In this document: positions 43,463-52,435 of the stretch, one piece after another
How the letters are laid out: the number at the start of each line of letters is the position of its first letter
How positions within the stretch are numbered: position 1 is the first letter of the stretch
From: Solobacterium sp.
GTDB lineage: Bacteria; Bacillota_I; Bacilli_A; Erysipelotrichales; Erysipelotrichaceae
Direction of reading: 5' to 3'
Length of the DNA stretch: 64,000 bases
Assembly: GCA_017512725.1 (NCBI GenBank)
Contig: JAFWEW010000044.1
Span: 62,001 to 126,000 of the forward strand
Notes under the pieces: generated by a model
What the model was told of the DNA's origin: nothing
The model's input: the letters and a program-made list of their open reading frames with translations, nothing else
The model's database searches: none
Translations under genes and position numbers: made by a program

Positions 43463-43540
43463 CGGTTATAACCGAGTCATTAATTCAGCATTGAACATGG
43501 ACAGGCATGATAAAGTAGAGATACTGGTCCGATCCGGACC
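43463..43540 (+). promoter_or_regulatory. Palindromes upstream of the TerB/BrxD/helicase operon
   Basis: CGGTTATAACCG at 43463-43474 is a perfect 12-bp palindrome; TCGGTTAT also occurs just before it at 43447. GGTCCG-ATC-CGGACC at 43526-43540 is a perfect inverted repeat 11 bp before the ATG, where a ribosome binding site would be expected and is not seen. Likely regulatory sites of the operon. Confidence 0.5.
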
Positions 43541-43551
43541 ACCTCATACAC

Positions 43552-45396
43552 ATGCCAATGGAACTCGGTGACCTGCTGGAATACGCTAGGAATACGTATC
43601 ACATCGAAGAAGAACATAAATGGGCTGACTGGCCCGGTTTTTCCGTGCTTTCGCATCCGGATACCGGCAAATGGATTGCCTTATGCATGCGCCAATGGGA
43701 CAGTGAGACCGGAGAACTGATCGAACGGATCGATCTCAAATGCGAACAGAGCTGCCTGCGGGAATTCCGTATGCCCTGGCTTACCCTTCCGGTACGCATG
43801 AAGGGATACCACTGGGCTGGGATTGCCTTTACCCAGGATACCGACGCCCTCATTGTACGCAGACTCCTTGACCGGGCTGTCCTGTATGGAAAACCGCGCG
43901 GTTATACCGTTGTCCTGGATCCAGATAACAGGGCATCGGAATCAATGCACCGTGATACCGCCCTTCCCTTTTCCGGCAGTTCCTACCGCCCCGAGAAAGT
44001 CCATGTGCCGGATCAGATCCTGCAGATGCGAAAGATGAACACCACCATCGGAGATCTGAGATCCATCCGGAATAAAACCTTCTATAAACAGGCTCTCTTC
44101 ATGAAGGACTATGAAGATGATTATCCCTGGCAGGGAGACTTCGTTCATTATTTCCCCACCTACCGGGATCTGAATCTATCCCAGCTGCGGGGGTATTTTT
44201 CCTGGCGGACAAAACTGCGCAAAGGAATCTATGAACCGATTCCTTTATCCGCAGCTTATATTTACATCTACGAACTGCTGAATGGCATCGGTACCGATTC
44301 TGACGAAGACCGGCTGGCAAAGATCCGGACCTTTGTGACACAGTCAACTGAAGCCGGCCTCTTCAGCAGTCACGACTTAAAGAACACAGAAGACTGGATC
44401 ACAGAACTTGGCATCCTGCTGGGCTTGAGCCCGGACGTCATTGGAACGTATACCAGACATTCCTTCCTGAAACGGGACGCCATGCTGGAGAAGCTGATGA
44501 ACCCACAGGACTATTCGGATGAAGACGTACTTGCGGCATTGAAATATGTTTCCGGAAAAACGCTGCAGAAAACACCGGTTTTGAATCAGGAACGCGGCGC
44601 GTCTCTGTTTGCCAATGCGTGGCGCAACGGCACAGCGACAGTCTTTGATAACGGAATGAACCTGTTTACACGCTGTTTTGGAAGTCAGAGCACCGGGCGC
44701 TGGTATCCGCTGATCAATGCGGTATATTATGAAGAACACGCCCCGCAAGACCGGGACTATACAGTAAATTCTGTACATTCCCTGCACTGCCGCAATGGAA
44801 TCTGGACGCAGGAATACTACAACCAGCGGTTTACTCAGGAAAAGCTTCTTCATGCCTTCCTGCGCGAGGCGGACTGCCGGTTCCGCCGGTATTTGAAAAC
44901 CGGCCGGTATTTACAGGAAAAAGAAACAGAGGCCTGGGCACTGCCAATGATCAATGCGGCCATTCAGGCTGATCAGAAAGCAGTGCTGGAAGCCTCACGC
45001 CCGAAGATTACGATCGATCTGTCCGGTCTTGATCAGATTCGAAGCGATGCCTTGACCACACAGAACAGCCTGCTTACGGAAACCGAAACCCTCTCAGAGC
45101 TTCCGGTGGAAGAGCTGCCTGCAGCAGAACCCGAAGCAGTAAAGGATCCAGAACGGAATACTGCTTGTTCCCTCGATCCGGTGTATGTGGAAATCCTGCG
45201 GAAGCTGCTGAAGGATGAACCGGTTCAGGATCTGATCAGAGAACAGCACCTGATGCCGGCACTGATCGCAGATACCGTGAATGAACAGTTCTATGAGGAA
45301 ATCGGTGATACGATTCTTCTGTGTGAAGATGACCGGCTTGCGGTAGTGGATGATTACCGTGAAGAGATTGAACAGCTGATTGGAGGTACCAAGTGA
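43552..45396 (+). CDS. TerB-N/TerB-C domain protein, first gene of a three-gene putative defence operon
   Basis: 614 residues; ATG 43552 (or 43558), no clear ribosome binding site. The middle holds the TerB_N hallmark (YFPTYRDLNLSQLRGYFSW, then IPLSAAYIYIYELLNGIG) near residues 204-255. The C-terminal part (~370-614) has TerB_C-like helical segments and ends with ILRKLLKDEPV and EEIGDTILL. The first ~130 residues are an extra domain. TerB-type modules come from tellurite-resistance/stress systems and are often linked to phage defence and membrane-associated stress complexes. It overlaps the next gene by one or a few bases. With the BrxD-like ATPase and Lhr-like helicase it forms a unit that I do not know as a tested system. 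Confidence 0.8.
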   Translation: MPMELGDLLEYARNTYHIEEEHKWADWPGFSVLSHPDTGKWIALCMRQWDSETGELIERIDLKCEQSCLREFRMPWLTLPVRMKGYHWAGIAFTQDTDALIVRRLLDRAVLYGKPRGYTVVLDPDNRASESMHRDTALPFSGSSYRPEKVHVPDQILQMRKMNTTIGDLRSIRNKTFYKQALFMKDYEDDYPWQGDFVHYFPTYRDLNLSQLRGYFSWRTKLRKGIYEPIPLSAAYIYIYELLNGIGTDSDEDRLAKIRTFVTQSTEAGLFSSHDLKNTEDWITELGILLGLSPDVIGTYTRHSFLKRDAMLEKLMNPQDYSDEDVLAALKYVSGKTLQKTPVLNQERGASLFANAWRNGTATVFDNGMNLFTRCFGSQSTGRWYPLINAVYYEEHAPQDRDYTVNSVHSLHCRNGIWTQEYYNQRFTQEKLLHAFLREADCRFRRYLKTGRYLQEKETEAWALPMINAAIQADQKAVLEASRPKITIDLSGLDQIRSDALTTQNSLLTETETLSELPVEELPAAEPEAVKDPERNTACSLDPVYVEILRKLLKDEPVQDLIREQHLMPALIADTVNEQFYEEIGDTILLCEDDRLAVVDDYREEIEQLIGGTK

Positions 45397-46724
45397 TGAG
45401 TGAACCAAGAAAAGTACCGAAGCGTATTGCCCAGACGGTGCTCAACTCCCTCAAGGGAGGGGTTGTGCCGCGCATTGGGCTTCCCTATATCATGGTTGGC
45501 CGCAAGCGTGAGGTTGAAGCGTTGCTGAAGGACGTCGATATCATTTCCGAAGGCGGTGCTTCCTTCCGGTTTGTGGTTGGAAAATACGGTTCCGGCAAAA
45601 GCTTTTTACTGCAGGCGATCCGTAATTATGTCATGGACCGTGGTTTTATCGTGGCCGATGCGGACCTTTCCCCGGAGCGCCGGCTTCAGGGAACCCGTGG
45701 CCAGGGGCTGGCCACCTACCGGGAACTGATTTCAAATCTTTCCACCAAAACCAAACCAGAAGGCGGGGCCCTGACCCTTATCCTGGACCGCTGGATTAGC
45801 GCAGCCCAGAGTGAAGCAGCCCTCGAAACCGGTCTCCATCCAGGCGACCCTGCCCTTGCCCAGGCAACAGAGCGGAAGATCATGGAAGTGATTTCCTCCA
45901 TCCGTGAGCTGGTCCATGGCTTTGAGTTCGCAAAGCTGCTGACTGCTTACTACCAGGCTTATATCAGCGGGGATGATGAAACCAAGGCAAAGGTTGTCAA
46001 ATGGTTTCGTGGGGAATACCCGCTGAAAAGCGAAGCCAGGGAAGCCCTTGGCGTCAATATCATCATTTCGGATGATGACTGGTATGACTACCTGAAGCTG
46101 TTTGCGGTATTCTTCCGTCTTGCAGGTTATGCGGGCATGATGATCATGGTCGATGAACTCGTCAATCTGTATAAGATTCCGAATTCCATTACCCGTCAGT
46201 ACAACTATGAAAAGATCCTGACCATGTATAACGATACCCTGCAGGGCAAGGCAGGCTATCTTGGCATTATTATGGGTGCTACACCGCAGGCGCTTGAAGA
46301 CAAACGCCGCGGTATCTACAGCTATGAAGCACTGCGTTCAAGGCTTGCGGAAGGGCGCTTCTCAAAACCAGGTGCCCGGGATCTGCTGGCGCCGGTCATC
46401 CGGCTTGAGCCTCTGACCGCAGAAGAAATGCTTGTCTTATGTGAAAAGCTGGCGCGTATGCACGCGGAGCTGTATGGCTACCCGCTGACGATCAGCGCCG
46501 AGGACCTTGCCGGTTTTATCAAAACGGAATACAGCCGCATTGGCGCCGATACGAATATCACGCCGCGTGAAGTGATCCGTGACTTTATTGAACTGCTCGA
46601 TCTCTTATACCAGAATCCCGGTATGAAGATTGACCAGCTTCTGGAATCCGAAGCGTTTTCCTATGCCCAGTCGGAAGCGGTCAGTGATGAAACCACACCG
46701 GAATTTGCGGAGTTTACAATATGA
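45396..46724 (+). CDS. BrxD-like (DUF2791) P-loop ATP-binding protein
   Basis: 442 residues from ATG 45396, which shares its first base with the TerB stop; GGAGG lies nine bases before (a GTG at 45393 is possible). Walker A GKYGSGKS at 62-69 and Walker B MMIMVDELVNLY (Asp253, Glu254). The text LPYIMVGRKREVEALLKD, DADLSPERRLQG, RYLFKP-type motif absent, and the segment LLAPVIRLEPLTAEEMLVLCEKLARMH match the BREX ATP-binding proteins BrxD/PglY-associated DUF2791. In type 2 BREX, brxD sits beside the helicase brxHI; here the same pair appears without pglX or pglZ. Probably an AAA+-type switch for the helicase (inference). Confidence 0.82.
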   Translation: MSEPRKVPKRIAQTVLNSLKGGVVPRIGLPYIMVGRKREVEALLKDVDIISEGGASFRFVVGKYGSGKSFLLQAIRNYVMDRGFIVADADLSPERRLQGTRGQGLATYRELISNLSTKTKPEGGALTLILDRWISAAQSEAALETGLHPGDPALAQATERKIMEVISSIRELVHGFEFAKLLTAYYQAYISGDDETKAKVVKWFRGEYPLKSEAREALGVNIIISDDDWYDYLKLFAVFFRLAGYAGMMIMVDELVNLYKIPNSITRQYNYEKILTMYNDTLQGKAGYLGIIMGATPQALEDKRRGIYSYEALRSRLAEGRFSKPGARDLLAPVIRLEPLTAEEMLVLCEKLARMHAELYGYPLTISAEDLAGFIKTEYSRIGADTNITPREVIRDFIELLDLLYQNPGMKIDQLLESEAFSYAQSEAVSDETTPEFAEFTI

Positions 46725-48988
46725 ATGTCTTTGAACGCTATGCGCCGTTTATTCAGGATTACATTTACCGCTCTGGCTGGAAATGTCTGCGCGGTGTTCA
46801 GAATGCGGCTGGAGAAGCGATCTTCGGTACCGATCAGAATGTGCTTCTGACCGCCTCCACCGCTTCCGGTAAAACCGAAGCTGCGTTCTTTCCGATTCTG
46901 ACCCTGCTGGAAGAAGAACCTGCTGAAAGTATTGCCGTATTGTATATCGCACCCCTTAAGGCACTGATCAATGATCAGTTCGGGCGCCTGACGGAGCTCT
47001 GTGAAGAGGAAGGCATTGCGGTAAACCGCTGGCATGGGGATGCCAGTCAGTCTGCCAAGCGGAAGCTGCTGCGGAAACCAAGGGGCATCCTGCAGATTAC
47101 ACCGGAGTCCCTGGAATCCCTGCTGATCAACAAGCACATGGAGATTCCCTCCATGTTTCATGATCTGCGCTTTATCGTCATTGATGAGATTCACTCGCTT
47201 CTTCGTGCCGACCGCGGCCTTCAGACCTTCTGCCTGATTGAGCGGTTATGCCGGACTGCCGGCTGTAACCCCAGACGCGTCGGTCTTTCCGCAACGATTG
47301 GAAACCCGGAAGAAGCCGGGAAGTTTCTCGCGGCTGGAAGCGGACGCGGCACCATCATCCCAAAGTTTGAAGGTGGAAGTGAAGTCTGGCGCCTCAGTAT
47401 GGAACACTTCTATACAACCGATCCGCAGGCGGATGAAGATAAAGATGTTTCCACCATCGAAGAAACCCCAGTGATGGAAGCGGCAACCGATACCGCACCT
47501 GCCTCTGCAGATCCGGGTATCGGCTATATCTTTGAACATACCCGTGGAAAGAAATGCCTTGTCTTTACCAATTCGAGAGAAGAATGCGAAAGCGTCTGTC
47601 AGAGTTTACGACAGTATTGTGAAGTGATGCATGAACCGGACCGCTTTCTGATTCACCATGGCAATCTTTCCGCCTCCTATCGGGAGAGCGCGGAGATGGA
47701 CATGAAGGATGATGACTCCACCATGTCGGTCTGCGCCACCGCAACCCTGGAACTGGGTATTGATATCGGACGCCTGGAACGGGCGTTCCAGATCGATGCG
47801 CCTTTTACGGTATCCGGCTTCCTGCAGCGGATGGGACGCACCGGCCGCAGAGGCGACCCTTCCGAAATGTGGTTTGTCATGCGCGAAGACCATCCCGAAG
47901 CCAGAGATATGATCGGCCGCTTTGTGCCATGGTATCTCGTACAGGGTATCGCGCTGGTACAGCTGTATATCGAAGAGCGCTTTGTCGAACCACCCCGTAC
48001 CGGGCGGTATCCATACAGCCTGCTGTATCATCAGACGATGAGCACGCTCGCCTCTCAGGGAGAGATGACCCCTGCCGAACTTGCCTCAAGAGTTCTCACA
48101 CTCAACTGCTTCAAAACCATTTCCCAGGAGGACTACCGCATTCTTCTGCGGCACCTGATTGAGAACGATCATATCAACCGCACGGAAAACGGCGGCCTGA
48201 TCACCGGAGTCACCGGTGAGCGTATTGTGAATAACTACAAGTTCTATGCGGTCTTCCAGGAGAATGTGGAATATACCGTGCGGACTGCTTTCGAACAGCT
48301 CGGAACAATCGTCAAACCACCGCCAGTCGGAGACAAGATTGCGATTGCCGGACGGGTATGGCTGGTGGATGAAGTGGATCACAAGCACCGGACCGTATAC
48401 TGCACGCTGGTCAAAGGAAAAATCCCCGCCTACTTCGGGGATGTGGCGGGTGATATTCACACCCGCATTCTGGAACGGATGTATGGCGTACTGAACGAAG
48501 AAAAACAGTATCCGTATCTGATGCCGCATGCGGTATTCCGCCTGCAAGATGGCCGGGATGTATTCCGCAAGTCCAATATGGCAGAGAAGCCGTTGATCCA
48601 TCTTGGCGGAAAGATGTGGGCCTTGTTTCCATGGCTTGGCAGCTATGCCTTCCTGGCGCTGGAGCGCTTCCTGAAGCTGCGCTGCGGCAAGCGCCTTGGC
48701 CTCAAGGGGCTAAACCCCTTCCGTCCCTACTACATGGAATTTACGATGAACGCCGAAGAAGCGGAATTCTATGAAATTGTACGGGAAGAAGCACAGAAGG
48801 AATTTGACCCACTGGAACTCGTTTACCCCAATGAAGTGCCGGTCTTTGAAAAATATGACGAGTATGTGCCGGATGAGCTGATCCGCAAGGGATTTGCGTA
48901 TGGCGTACTGGATATTGAAGGCATGGAGAAACGGATTCTTTCCTGGAACGGGTGCATCAGGAAACAGTCACTGAGGAATAACGCATGA
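46721..48988 (+). CDS. Lhr-like (BrxHI-type) DEAD/DEAH helicase
   Basis: 755 residues, ATG overlapping the previous stop by 4 bp. Superfamily 2 motifs: I TASTASGKTEA (Lys51), Ia YIAPLKALINDQ, II VIDEIHSLL (Asp155), III GLSATIGN, IV/V FTNSREECE and ATLELGIDIG, VI RMGRTGRRG (370-378). After the two RecA lobes there is a winged-helix and a C-terminal DUF1998-free region, shorter than full Lhr (~1500). Similar short Lhr helicases are BrxHI in BREX type 2. Substrate may be DNA or RNA with 3'-5' movement (family knowledge). The stop overlaps the start of a truncated frame at 48985. Confidence 0.9.
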   Translation: MNVFERYAPFIQDYIYRSGWKCLRGVQNAAGEAIFGTDQNVLLTASTASGKTEAAFFPILTLLEEEPAESIAVLYIAPLKALINDQFGRLTELCEEEGIAVNRWHGDASQSAKRKLLRKPRGILQITPESLESLLINKHMEIPSMFHDLRFIVIDEIHSLLRADRGLQTFCLIERLCRTAGCNPRRVGLSATIGNPEEAGKFLAAGSGRGTIIPKFEGGSEVWRLSMEHFYTTDPQADEDKDVSTIEETPVMEAATDTAPASADPGIGYIFEHTRGKKCLVFTNSREECESVCQSLRQYCEVMHEPDRFLIHHGNLSASYRESAEMDMKDDDSTMSVCATATLELGIDIGRLERAFQIDAPFTVSGFLQRMGRTGRRGDPSEMWFVMREDHPEARDMIGRFVPWYLVQGIALVQLYIEERFVEPPRTGRYPYSLLYHQTMSTLASQGEMTPAELASRVLTLNCFKTISQEDYRILLRHLIENDHINRTENGGLITGVTGERIVNNYKFYAVFQENVEYTVRTAFEQLGTIVKPPPVGDKIAIAGRVWLVDEVDHKHRTVYCTLVKGKIPAYFGDVAGDIHTRILERMYGVLNEEKQYPYLMPHAVFRLQDGRDVFRKSNMAEKPLIHLGGKMWALFPWLGSYAFLALERFLKLRCGKRLGLKGLNPFRPYYMEFTMNAEEAEFYEIVREEAQKEFDPLELVYPNEVPVFEKYDEYVPDELIRKGFAYGVLDIEGMEKRILSWNGCIRKQSLRNNA

Positions 48989-49062
48989 AAAACTTAGTAT
49001 TGGATGATCAGCTTGCGCAGGTTGGCGGAGGTTCTGAAAACTTCTCCAGCGAGCGTTTCCAT
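48985..49062 (+). pseudogene. Truncated start of a possible fourth operon gene
   Basis: ATG 48985 overlaps the helicase stop (ATGA). The frame opens MKNLVLDDQLAQVGGG, then after ~26 codons enters the antisense of another gene fragment (49063-49458). The joint overlap suggests a real fourth gene once began here and was cut by a deletion or insertion. The double-glycine phrase QVGGG is noted but may be chance. Confidence 0.35.
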
Positions 49063-49458
49063 TTAACGGCTGATATAATCTGCCAGTTTCTTCAGTGTTT
49101 CATCGTTATAATGCAGACCGTCCGATATAAAGCCGATCACATTGTTCAGGATCACCGGAACGGTTGTCCATTCCGCATTCTGAAGCACTTCACTGTTTGT
49201 TACGGTTTCCTTTAACAGCGCATTATAGTCTTCTTCATAGCGATTAAACTCTTCTGCAGGATAACGCAGAACAATGCCTTTCCTTGCGCCGGCCACAATA
49301 CCGATTACAGTGACTGACGGAGTAACATCCTTCCCTTCATATTCACAATGCATCGACGCAAACTGTTCTGCCCACTTTATCGTTGCCGCCGCGGCAGCTT
49401 CATTCCTGTTTTCCCGGAAGTCATAGTCATTGACGGTCGTAAAGAAATAAAAAATCCT
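49063..49458 (-). pseudogene. 3' fragment of an unknown gene
   Basis: Open frame of 131 codons from a stop at 49459 with no start at its head (first ATG at 49353). Text such as VTVIGIVAGARKGIVLRYPAEEFNRYEEDYNALL and EWTTVPVILNNVIGFISDG reads like a genuine protein C terminus, facing the helicase. The 5' part is missing; the upstream sequence is unrelated AT-rich DNA. Probably a deletion remnant. Family unknown. Confidence 0.45.
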
Positions 49459-49555
49459 CTACACAAATGAGTGTCGAGGGCATCTGAAAAGCTCAGAATT
49501 TTAGAGGCAATTTCAGTTTAGCAAATCTTCAAAACATTATCATTACAAGTCTCCG

Positions 49556-49594
49556 CCGAGAAAGCCCCATGACTAAAGTCAGGGGCTTTCTCGG
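49556..49594. repeat. GC-rich hairpin resembling an IS200/IS605 end
   Basis: CCGAGAAAGCCCC and GGGGCTTTCTCGG flank a small inner stem GACT/AGTC (GACTTTAGTC on the - strand). CCCCTGACTTTAGTCATGGGG-like hairpins are typical of IS200/IS605 TnpB-element ends; no transposase is adjacent. It may instead terminate the gene at 49607. Confidence 0.4.
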
Positions 49595-49606
49595 TAATCG
49601 TTGTAA

Positions 49607-50695
49607 TTACTTCAGTTTCCAGAGTGCACAGTATCCGGAAGCACCGCCAGAGTACTGCCCGTTGGCACACTTGTCGCCATCATAGTAGTACATACAGTTG
49701 CCGCAGGAACGGTTTGCGCCGCCGTTGTACTGTGTCGTCTGATGGATCTGACTCTGTCTCTGCATCTGCTGTGCAAAGTTCTGAGAACTCCTCTGCATCT
49801 GCGCGTTCATCGCTTCCAGACGCTGACGGCTGGCTTCCCGCTCCCGCATCTGAGCCTGTTCATCCGCGAGCTGTCCGGGAGTCTTCATTAGGCCTTTACC
49901 GATATTATGCAGATATTCTGAAATCGGAACCTGATACAGATCGGCGCCTGCTTTGATCTGCTCACCCGTCAAATCCAGATACATCAGGTTTTTCTGACGA
50001 TTTTCCGGCATACGGATCAGCAGATGGAACCAGTCGTTACCCTCTTCTCTGTCGAAGTTTTTATATACTTCCGCCATGGTCTCCGCTCTATACTTCAAAG
50101 CCTCCTCCGCCATCCGGTAATATTTCTCCTTCCGTTCAATCTTTGACAGAGGAATCTCAAAATCTTCTGTTGTTTCCGGATAGGGTGTTCCGCAGAAAGG
50201 ACATACGGAAGAGCCCTGATGATAGGGAGCTTCACAAGCTGCACATTTTTCAATTCTTCGTACTGGCGCTTTCGCCTTAACTTCATCCGGTGAGAGATCC
50301 AGATATTCTTCCATCTTTTCAAGATTCCGGATCGCTTCCGCATATTTCTGCTGGCACTGCAGGCAGTGTGCACAGTTTTCATCATTGACCAGACAGGATG
50401 CTTCACAGTACTGTCCCGGTTTTTTGACAGTGGCACGGCGGTTTACTTCTGCATTGAACTGCATTTTAACCATGCCCGGATTTACTGCCTGACTGATACA
50501 GTCACGGCTAAAATCTGCCTCTGTGTATACTCCCGCAATACGTCCACCGGTGTTTGCCATGCCAAACATATTTGAAACATCTGCCCCTCCAAACAACAGA
50601 TTGGCTGCTTTGGACTGAAGTTCTTCCATGGATTTCCCTTCAGTTTCCTTGCGAATGGCATCAACTGCTTTTGAAAGCTCATCCATAAATCCCAT
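49607..50695 (-). CDS. Zinc-ribbon protein with Cys-rich C terminus, function unknown
   Basis: 362 residues from ATG 50695 after CAGGAGG. Features: N-terminal helical stretch, a Cys cluster CEASCLVNDENCAHCLQC (~103-120), a zinc ribbon CAACEAPYHQGSSVCPFCG (~150-170), a helical middle, a Gln/Met-rich coiled region (~285-330) and a C-terminal Cys motif RSCGNCMYYYDGDKCANG ending CALWKLK, which looks like a small metal-binding knot. Four separate Cys pairs suggest several zinc or iron sites. No family known to me. Single gene with the 49556 hairpin after it. Confidence 0.65.
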   Translation of the reverse strand: MGFMDELSKAVDAIRKETEGKSMEELQSKAANLLFGGADVSNMFGMANTGGRIAGVYTEADFSRDCISQAVNPGMVKMQFNAEVNRRATVKKPGQYCEASCLVNDENCAHCLQCQQKYAEAIRNLEKMEEYLDLSPDEVKAKAPVRRIEKCAACEAPYHQGSSVCPFCGTPYPETTEDFEIPLSKIERKEKYYRMAEEALKYRAETMAEVYKNFDREEGNDWFHLLIRMPENRQKNLMYLDLTGEQIKAGADLYQVPISEYLHNIGKGLMKTPGQLADEQAQMREREASRQRLEAMNAQMQRSSQNFAQQMQRQSQIHQTTQYNGGANRSCGNCMYYYDGDKCANGQYSGGASGYCALWKLK

Positions 50696-50736
50696 ATTCT
50701 GTTCCTCCTGTACTGAAAAACACATAACTGCTGTTA

Positions 50737-51000
50737 CTATCTATCGTACATGTGCATCACAATATTCCGATTGCAAACAAAGATATTTCCATAATTGGCA
50801 AAAACAAAAAAAGTGATGCTGTAATGGAAGCTTTTTTCGGTGTCTTCCCCAATTTGGTTCATCAGTTCTTCATCGCCATCTTCATACTCCGCTACACCCG
50901 TGTCCGTATTTGGAAGCATAATTACTTCCATTTCTTTCGTATCGAGATACTGATCAAATACTTCATTTGCGCTTTCAATTGCATCGAATATAAGACGCAA
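50737..51000 (-). pseudogene. Possible UPF0158-like remnant
   Basis: 87 codons from a TTG at 51000 with no ribosome binding site. The opening RLIFDAIESANEVFDQYLDTKEMEVIML resembles the start of UPF0158-type proteins (DAIE..., YLDxxxGEV), but the usual full domain (~130-150 residues) is cut short and the end (FFVFANYGNIFVCNRN) is unlike it. Probably a frameshifted or truncated copy. Confidence 0.35.
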
Positions 51001-51033
51001 ATGGTCTATTACCCTGTTTTGACAGCATATGTT

Positions 51034-51255
51034 TCAGATAATGCGTAAGCTCCCGTCCTCACAAGAATTAATCTTCTGAGTGAAACCACAGTTAAGACAG
51101 ACGAAACCGTCCTTAATGTCTTCGTACTCGCCGATCGGTGTACCGCAGTTTTGACAGAAAAAAGGAATACGATACTGATTCGAAGGCCTAAACCTAACAC
51201 CTCCGGATACCTTATCCAGATCGTTTTCTTCTATTATGCGTTCTATTTTTTTCAT
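51034..51255 (-). CDS. Zinc-ribbon peptide with double-glycine leader-like N terminus
   Basis: 73 residues, ATG 51255 after AGAGG. The first 19 residues, ending ENDLDKVSGG, look like the leader of class II bacteriocins or other peptides cleaved by C39 peptidase/ABC exporters (ELxxVxGG type). The rest is a CQNCG...CLNCG zinc ribbon and a short tail, not a usual bacteriocin. It may be an exported small metal-binding peptide, or a cytoplasmic protein whose leader likeness is chance. No exporter or maturation gene lies in the window. Confidence 0.6.
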   Translation of the reverse strand: MKKIERIIEENDLDKVSGGVRFRPSNQYRIPFFCQNCGTPIGEYEDIKDGFVCLNCGFTQKINSCEDGSLRII

Positions 51256-51503
51256 GGATTGATACCTCTTATTCTTTGTAATACCAAAGCCTGTGCAGTT
51301 GTAGCTTCAGAAACAAGCAATTCCTGCCTGCAACTGATTGGGTTGTGTTCATTCTGGAGGGAAAGCCGGTTGTTCAGAATATTGAATGTTGTCTCCTGTT
51401 CCATGACTGCACACTTGCAGTTCAGCGATCATTATTCCAGACACCGGCACTGATTCGAGAATAAGAAAAGCCGGTATTCGTTCCTCCGTAACAACATCTT
51501 CTG

Positions 51504-51734
51504 TCATTTCTTCTTATTAGTTTTTATTGTCTTTACCGTTGCAGGTTTATCCATTATTGCCCCACACTTCGGGCATATTTCTCTCTCGCTTGCCTGCTGT
51601 GTTTTGCAGTTGCTGCATATGCAGGTAGGCAAAATGAAATATCCTTTTATGGATGCTTCATCCCTTGCTGTATCGTGAATCCAATATGCATGGATTTCTT
51701 TCTTGATTTTCGGCTCATTATAATCTTCAAACAT
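51504..51734 (-). CDS. Small zinc-ribbon protein
   Basis: 76 residues, ATG 51734. One zinc ribbon in the C-terminal half, CSNCKTQQASEREICPKCG, with a basic Lys tail; first half includes AYWIHD. Such proteins are common in accessory and prophage regions of gut Firmicutes; role unknown. A ribosome binding site is not clear. 51256-51503 between it and the previous gene holds nothing convincing. Confidence 0.5.
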   Translation of the reverse strand: MFEDYNEPKIKKEIHAYWIHDTARDEASIKGYFILPTCICSNCKTQQASEREICPKCGAIMDKPATVKTIKTNKKK

Positions 51735-51944
51735 GTTAATTTCGTTACTCCGTTATCTGTTGTTTTTATCCCTTTTTTAGTGCTTGCTATTATTAGTGTA
51801 GTTTAATTCAAAGCTTTGAGTTCGCCTTCTATCCATCTCCTCTCCTCTTTTGATACAGTGTTTCCCCTAGGCATCGCAAATAAATGTCGATAATCATACG
51901 GAATCATCGACATTAAACAGATCAGTTGGATGACTGAGGTTTGC

Positions 51945-52373
51945 TTATTTTAGCAATCCGCTCGTTTTGAGAATCTCCTTCATATGAGCGGTACATGCCT
52001 GAAGCACTTCCTCGGCAGGACCTTTACGTTCTTTTTCCGCATTCAGTACGCTGGCAGTCTGAAGTACGCTGATCAGCGGGCCTTTGGTAGGAAAGAATTC
52101 AGCGATCGCAATTCCCGCTCCCTGAGGGGTGTCCGCAGTTGACAGAACGACTTTGTTTTCCTTGTTGAACAGCCCACCCGCCTTTCGCGTATAGACGATG
52201 ATCAGAAAACGAGGGGTCGCTGGAAGCAGGATATATTCTTCCATCGAAGCAGGGGTTGGCTTACCGATTTTGAAATTACCGTATTGTTCCTTATCCCAGT
52301 GTTCCTGCATGATTTGCTCCAGCTCTTGAAGAGTAATGGATTTGTTAATGGGAATTACCTGGCTGCCAATCAT
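51945..52373 (-). CDS. Hypothetical protein
   Basis: 142 residues, ATG 52373 after AAGGAGG. Mixed alpha/beta, with LQELEQIMQEHWDKEQYGNFKIGKP and PRFLIIVYTRKAGGLFNKENKVVLS; no membrane helix, no Cys motif. Not recognised. Stands alone; the gap to the next left gene (51735-51944) holds no gene. Confidence 0.6.
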   Translation of the reverse strand: MIGSQVIPINKSITLQELEQIMQEHWDKEQYGNFKIGKPTPASMEEYILLPATPRFLIIVYTRKAGGLFNKENKVVLSTADTPQGAGIAIAEFFPTKGPLISVLQTASVLNAEKERKGPAEEVLQACTAHMKEILKTSGLLK

Positions 52374-52435
52374 AAAAAACCTCCTTGAATGATTATTTCT
52401 GGTCTAGGCACAATTTATAGCTCGAGTATAACACA

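Noticed and set aside
45396-48988. Complete BREX type 2 locus
   Set aside because: Only brxD- and brxHI-like genes are present; methylase pglX and phosphatase pglZ are missing.
48985-49215. Full 76-residue frame as a GG-leader peptide gene
   Set aside because: Past codon ~26 it is antisense to a better-looking gene fragment; only the start is plausible.
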